Source: an uncultured Mycobacteriaceae bacterium
GTDB taxonomy: Bacteria > Actinomycetota > Actinomycetes > Mycobacteriales > Mycobacteriaceae
Assembly (NCBI GenBank): GCA_902826815.1
Contig: CADEGF010000004.1
Span: 138,400 to 202,399, forward strand
Length of the DNA stretch: 64,000 nucleotides
Direction of reading: 5' to 3'
Positions 60,726-64,000 of this stretch are shown here, in pieces; within the stretch, counting starts at the first letter, position 1; every line of letters begins with the position of its first letter. The notes below the pieces were generated by a model. It saw only the letters and a list, made by a program, of their open reading frames with translations, searched no databases and was not told the DNA's origin. The position numbers were made by a program, and so were the translations under genes.

Positions 60726-61777
60726 GCGCTGGTTATCCAGCCCTTCGCGAACTCCAAGAACATGTCGTTCTCCTGTGGAGAGGCGACGGTGACGCGCACC
60801 CCGTCGTCGCCGTAGGGGCGGACGATGATGCGGCTGTTGGCCGAGTCGGCCGCGAACTGCTGGGCGCGGCCCGGCAGAGGCAGCCAGACGAAATTGGCCT
60901 GCGACGGTGGGACGGTGTAGCCGGCTTCGCGTAGCGCCGCGGTCACCCTTGCGCGTTCGGCGATGACGGCGTCGGTGCGGGCAAGTAGCTCGTCGGCGGC
61001 GTCCAGCGATGCGATCGCGGCGGCCTGCGAAATGCTCGTCGCGCTGAACGGCACGTACACCTTGCCGAGTGCGGTGACGATGTCGGGATCGCCGACGGCG
61101 TAGCCGACGCGCAGCCCCGCCAGCCCGTAGGCCTTCGAGAACGTGCGCAGCACAACGACATTGCTGTGCGCGCGGACCAGCCCGAAGCTGTCGGGCAGCT
61201 TGTCGTCGGTGATGTACTCGACGTAAGCCTCGTCGAGCGCGATCAGGATGTTCGACGGCACCGACTCGATGAAGCGCGCCAATGCGTCGGGGTCGACGAC
61301 GGTGCTGGTCGGGTTGTTCGGATTGCAGACGAAGATGAGCCGGGTGCGGTCGGTGACTGCGGCCGCCATCGCCTCGAGGTCGTATGTGTGGTCGGTCAGC
61401 GGCACCTGTACCGGTGTGGCGCCGGCGGTGCGGGTCTGTAGCGGGTAGATCTCGAAGCTGCGCCAGCCGTAGACGATCTCGTCGCCGACCGTCGAGGTGA
61501 TCTGGATGAGCTGCTGGCACAGGCTCACCGATCCGCAACCGACCGCGATGTGCTCGGGCGCGAAGTTGACGTGCTTGGCGAGCCGCTCTTTCAGCTCGAC
61601 GTAGCCGTTGTCCGGGTAGCGGTTGATGTTCCCGGCGGACTTCTCGATCGCGGCCCGCACGCTCGGCAGCGGAGGTTGCACCGTCTCGTTGCTTGCGATC
61701 TTGATCGCACCCTGCACCGTCTTGCCGGGCGTGTATGCGGGTAGATCGGCCAGTTCAGGACGTAGACGGGCGGGCAC
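60722..61777 (-). CDS. hisC2: Histidinol-phosphate/aromatic aminotransferase
   Basis: Fold-type I aminotransferase of 351 residues (353 in Rv3772, HisC2/aromatic aminotransferase). PLP lysine Lys215 in RTFSKAYGLAGLRVGY, the cofactor aspartate in ALDEAYVEY and CNPNNPT are visible; C-terminal NSRIIVRPYGDDGVRVTV binds the substrate carboxylate through arginine. Acts on phenylpyruvate or imidazole-acetol phosphate. The 3' end overlaps a 55-codon gene; upstream, 95 bp separate it from a divergent tRNA-Ser. Confidence 0.93.
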   Translation of the reverse strand: MPARLRPELADLPAYTPGKTVQGAIKIASNETVQPPLPSVRAAIEKSAGNINRYPDNGYVELKERLAKHVNFAPEHIAVGCGSVSLCQQLIQITSTVGDEIVYGWRSFEIYPLQTRTAGATPVQVPLTDHTYDLEAMAAAVTDRTRLIFVCNPNNPTSTVVDPDALARFIESVPSNILIALDEAYVEYITDDKLPDSFGLVRAHSNVVVLRTFSKAYGLAGLRVGYAVGDPDIVTALGKVYVPFSATSISQAAAIASLDAADELLARTDAVIAERARVTAALREAGYTVPPSQANFVWLPLPGRAQQFAADSANSRIIVRPYGDDGVRVTVASPQENDMFLEFAKGWITSA

Positions 61778-61872
61778 CCGACCAGTCTATGGTCCGTTCG
61801 GGGGTGGCTGAACTGCGCTTTGCCTGGTGGCGTTGCCCCTGTGTACTCTGTCGGATCGGCGGTAAACCGTCG

Positions 61873-61961
61873 GGAGGCGTGCCAGAGCGGCCGAATGGGA
61901 CTCACTGCTAATGAGTTGTCGCCCTTAAAGGCGACCGGAGGTTCAAATCCTCTCGCCTCCG
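61873..61961 (+). tRNA. tRNA-Ser (anticodon GCU)
   Basis: An 89-base class II tRNA. Acceptor GGAGGCG (61873-61879) pairs with CGCCTCC (61954-61960), discriminator G61961. The anticodon loop read as ACTGCTAAT gives GCU, a long variable arm follows, and GGTTCAAATCC is the T arm. CCA is not encoded. Confidence 0.95.
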
Positions 61962-61998
61962 CCGAGGCTCACGCAGCCACGCACAATTGAATACACAG

Positions 61999-62071
61999 GC
62001 GCCCGTAGCTCAACGGATAGAGCATCTGACTACGGATCAGAAGGTTGGGGGTTCGAATCCCTTCGGGCGCG
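61999..62071 (+). tRNA. tRNA-Arg (anticodon ACG)
   Basis: A 73-base tRNA 37 bp after tRNA-Ser. Acceptor GCGCCCG (61999-62005) pairs with CGGGCGC (62064-62070), discriminator G62071. The anticodon stem TCTGA/TCAGA encloses CTACGGA, anticodon ACG. T arm GGGTTCGAATCCC. The accessory DNA to the right begins here; tRNA-Arg 3' ends are frequent integration sites. Confidence 0.96.
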
Positions 62072-62092
62072 CTCAGGCAATTCGATGCTCAT

Positions 62093-62548
62093 TTACGCAT
62101 CGATGATGCAGTTCACTTCGGTTCCGTCGCCCGCGTAGGCGGTGCTGGCGATGAGAACCTTCTTGTCGTAGTCGCGCGTCACCGAACAGCCCAATGAGCT
62201 GGCGCTCCCCATGACCGGATCGGCACCAATCAATTGATCCGGAGCCGCTGTATGGGTGAGCACCGCTGCTTCGCAGGGAGACTGCCGGCAGAAGGTCAGC
62301 TGCGACCGTCCGTTGTGGTCCGGCACAGTGAAGTCGACGCATTCGGCGTCGGAAAAAGTGATGATTGTCGTGGACTGCGTTGCAGCCAAAGGAACCGCGG
62401 GGCCGCCGCCCAACTCGCATGCGACGCCGTCGCCGTCTCGATCTAGTTTGGTGCTGTAGCCGGGTTCTCCGGCATAGATCGGTGCCGCCCCGGCTGCTTC
62501 AGCTTGATCGCAGCTACTGAATGGGAATGCTGTTGCCGTCGAACACAA
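62093..62548 (-). CDS. Excalibur-domain secreted protein with doubtful start
   Basis: Protein of 151 residues from TTG 62548. It begins with an excalibur calcium-binding domain (FSSCDQAEAAGAAPIYAGEPGY then LDRDGDGVACE), followed by a second domain with paired cysteines (AECVDF, FCRQSPCEAAV, LGCSV, NCIIDA). The frame is open for another 19 codons upstream and these encode a clear signal peptide (SVACAAALVLCSTATAFPF), but no ATG, GTG or TTG starts it; a CTG at 62578 is the only possible start in that stretch. A rare CTG start or decay of the true start are both possible. Same direction and frame as the preceding truncated nuclease. Confidence 0.6.
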   Translation of the reverse strand: MCSTATAFPFSSCDQAEAAGAAPIYAGEPGYSTKLDRDGDGVACELGGGPAVPLAATQSTTIITFSDAECVDFTVPDHNGRSQLTFCRQSPCEAAVLTHTAAPDQLIGADPVMGSASSLGCSVTRDYDKKVLIASTAYAGDGTEVNCIIDA

Positions 62549-62605
62549 TACGAGCGCAGCAGCACACGCGACACTCAGCGCCGAAAGTACACCATAGCCG
62601 TCGAA

Positions 62606-63112
62606 TCACTGGTCGCATGCGATGCCATCCCGGTCTCGGTCGAGCCCGCGGCGATACCCTGGCTCGCCGTCGTGAATGGGTGCTACACCGGCTGCGCGCG
62701 CTTCGTCACAGTCGCTGTAGTACGCACTCTGAGGTTGCGGAGGTGATTCCGCGGCAGGTGCGGCGACCGGCGGTTGATAGAAGGGCACAGGTGATGCCGC
62801 GGGTGCTGTTTCAGTTCCTGGACCTGTTTCGGCGATTGAATCGGTGTTGCCGTAACACGGCGGGCCCCATAGTCCGCGTAACGCATCGTTGGCTTCTTGT
62901 TGGGCGGTCTCTATAGCCGCATAGCGCTCCACTGGGACACCGCCGTACACATAGCTGTGCGCCACTCCCGCGCGTGCGGCCTCGACCGAGTAGTCCCAGC
63001 CGTCCTCCCGGATCAGGTAAGCCAGAGTGCGGTTAACTGCAGTTCGGTTGAGCACGTTTGTCAGATTAGGCAGCGTGAGCTTGTCGGCCGGCCCGTTTAA
63101 TGTCGCCAGCAT
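62606..63112 (-). pseudogene. 5'-truncated staphylococcal-nuclease-like/excalibur gene
   Basis: The 168-residue frame keeps the C-terminal half of a thermonuclease fold (NRTLAYLIREDG, SVEAARAGVAHSYVYGGVPVERYAAIE, ANDALRGLWGPPCYG), a Pro/Ala linker and a C-terminal excalibur domain (DCDEARAAGVAPIHDGEPGYRRGLDRDRDGIACDQ). The N-terminal third, which holds the metal and catalytic residues of the nuclease, is absent, and a stop codon lies two codons before the first ATG. The integrase gene begins 25 bp away in the opposite direction. A gene cut by an insertion explains this best; expression as a nuclease is unlikely. Confidence 0.7.
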
Positions 63113-63136
63113 TGACTATATGAATCGGGGGCTGTG

Positions 63137-64000
63137 ATGGTAGACGACGCCGAGTTGAGAGCTGTCGAGGGTCTCGATATCGCGAAGGTCGGTGCGGTTC
63201 TGCGTGGAAAGACGGGCTCGTTACCGTGGCGTCTGGTCGACGGATCAGGTGTGGGGGTGGCCCATGTCAATCTATGGTTGGCCGACCTCGATGCTTGTGA
63301 CAACTCTCCGGCGACGCTGCGCGCCTATGCGTATGACCTTCTGAGCTGGACTCGTTTCCTTGACGGCGTGCACATTTCGTGGGCAAGCGCGACGAGGAGC
63401 GAAGTTCGTGATTGGGTCCGATGGTACCGATGTCGGGAGAATCCTCAACGCCGCCGCGGATCTGTTTCGGACAGTCACCGGCCCGATGCAGGCTCCGTGA
63501 ATGAGCGGACCGGTAAGCCCTACCTGGACTCGTCGTACGCTCGGTCTTCGATCAATCGTCGGCTGTCGTCGCTGAGCGGCTTCTATGAGTTCGCCCTCGA
63601 GGCGGATCTGGGGCCGCTGATTAATCCGGTACCGAAATCGCGTGGAGATATCGTCCGACTCGACGCACACCGTCAACATTTCGACGGTCCGCCCCATCAC
63701 AAGAAGAAGCGTGCGCCGTATCGGCAGAAGATGACTGATCGAGCGCCGCGGGCGCTCAGCGATGACCTCTACGAGGAGGTATTCACCTCGCTGAGAAACA
63801 ACCGGGACCGCGCCATAGTCGCTACCGCGATCTCTTCGGGCCTGCGAGCTAGTGAATTGCTCAGCATGCGGCGGGGTTTGCTTCATGCCGCAGATCAAAC
63901 AGCGGAGATCATTCCCAAGGGCGGCAATGGAAGTCGTGCTCTCGTTCGCATCAGTCCAGCGGCGTATCTCTGGATCGCCCGCTATCTTGCTGAACGCCCG
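63137..64000 (+). CDS. Tyrosine recombinase/integrase (3' truncated by window edge)
   Basis: Open to the window end: 288 codons from ATG 63137 (GTG 63134 is adjacent). The N-terminal SAM-like core-binding domain (about 40-155) has SPATLRAYAYDLLSWTRFL and SSINRRLSSLSGFYEFAL. After a charged linker (PPHHKKKRAPYRQKM) the catalytic domain begins at RALSDDLYEEVF, with the first catalytic Arg237 in SSGLRASELLSM and the beta-hairpin Lys261 in PKGGNGSR. His, second Arg and Tyr lie beyond the window. The long N-terminal region resembles recombinases of Tn554-type or multi-recombinase elements. Codon use is less GC-biased than in the backbone genes. It faces away from a truncated nuclease gene next to tRNA-Arg. 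Confidence 0.85.
   Translation, partial: MVDDAELRAVEGLDIAKVGAVLRGKTGSLPWRLVDGSGVGVAHVNLWLADLDACDNSPATLRAYAYDLLSWTRFLDGVHISWASATRSEVRDWVRWYRCRENPQRRRGSVSDSHRPDAGSVNERTGKPYLDSSYARSSINRRLSSLSGFYEFALEADLGPLINPVPKSRGDIVRLDAHRQHFDGPPHHKKKRAPYRQKMTDRAPRALSDDLYEEVFTSLRNNRDRAIVATAISSGLRASELLSMRRGLLHAADQTAEIIPKGGNGSRALVRISPAAYLWIARYLAERP

Noticed and set aside
62072-63136. Possible prophage
   Set aside because: Only an integrase-type gene is visible; no phage structural, lysis or replication genes within the window.

Overview
The window is chromosomal DNA from a high-GC actinobacterium that makes mycolic acids and arabinogalactan. Gene content and order point to Mycobacterium sensu lato, most likely a non-tuberculous, fast-growing type (Mycolicibacterium-like). 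The antigen 85 / FadD32-Pks13-AccD4 block, the emb operon, dprE1/dprE2, the wzm-glfT1-wzt block, the proteasome activator Bpa and the hisC2 / Rv3773c / echA21 group follow the M. tuberculosis Rv3772-Rv3804 neighbourhood. katG-furA lies beside embB here, whereas in M. tuberculosis it is elsewhere.

Layout. 1-13.6 kb (+): mycolate condensation and transfer, with the tail of an Ag85C-like gene, fbpA, fbpD, a DUF732-type gene, the Rv3802c-type lipase, fadD32, pks13 and accD4. 13.6-15.4 kb (+): four small membrane or envelope genes ending in an RDD protein, with a hairpin between them and the convergent katG. 15.4-18.1 kb (-): furA-katG with a leaderless promoter and an overlapping dyad. 18.1-35.2 kb (-): a long arabinan operon reading gtrA-like, dprE1, inserted repeat-protein gene, dprE2, aftA, embC, embA, embB, MBL-fold hydrolase. 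35.3-40.5 kb: mixed accessory or housekeeping genes (13E12/DUF222 nuclease, F420-type oxidoreductase, MocR regulator with a divergent AhpD-like gene, APH-like kinase, zinc ribbon). 40.5-45.6 kb (-): galactan priming and export (wzm, glfT1, wzt), bpa and a large GT-C-like membrane protein. 45.7-48.5 kb: aminotransferase-V homologue, quinone oxidoreductase and MarR. 48.5-58.6 kb: accessory region starting at tRNA-Ser(UGA), with a nucleotidyltransferase / HEPN-like pair, an alpha/beta hydrolase, a second set of arabinogalactan-type enzymes (AftB-like GT-C, O-methyltransferase-like, GlfT2-like) and a second MocR locus. 58.6-62.1 kb: echA21, lipoprotein, Rv3773c homologue, hisC2, tRNA-Ser(GCU), tRNA-Arg(ACG). 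62.1-64 kb: excalibur-domain genes, one a decapitated nuclease, cut by a tyrosine recombinase that runs off the window.

Most of the conserved genes build one structure. FadD32 activates the meromycolate chain, Pks13 condenses it with a carboxylated chain supplied through AccD4, and antigen 85 proteins transfer mycolates. DprE1/DprE2 make the arabinose donor, and AftA, EmbC, EmbA and EmbB polymerise arabinan. GlfT1 starts galactan and Wzm/Wzt export it.

The least expected signal is inside the arabinan operon. Directly in front of dprE2 lies a scar that joins the spacer and first codons of dprE1 to its last codons, with the start codon lost and different synonymous codons. A full dprE1 and an unrelated gene with exact 60-residue repeats and an AT-rich leader lie upstream of it. 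This indicates a duplication or replacement event at the target of benzothiazinone drugs. Other points of interest are the divergent GlfT2-like/AftB-like/methyltransferase cluster and the twin-operator nucleotidyltransferase module beside a tRNA.
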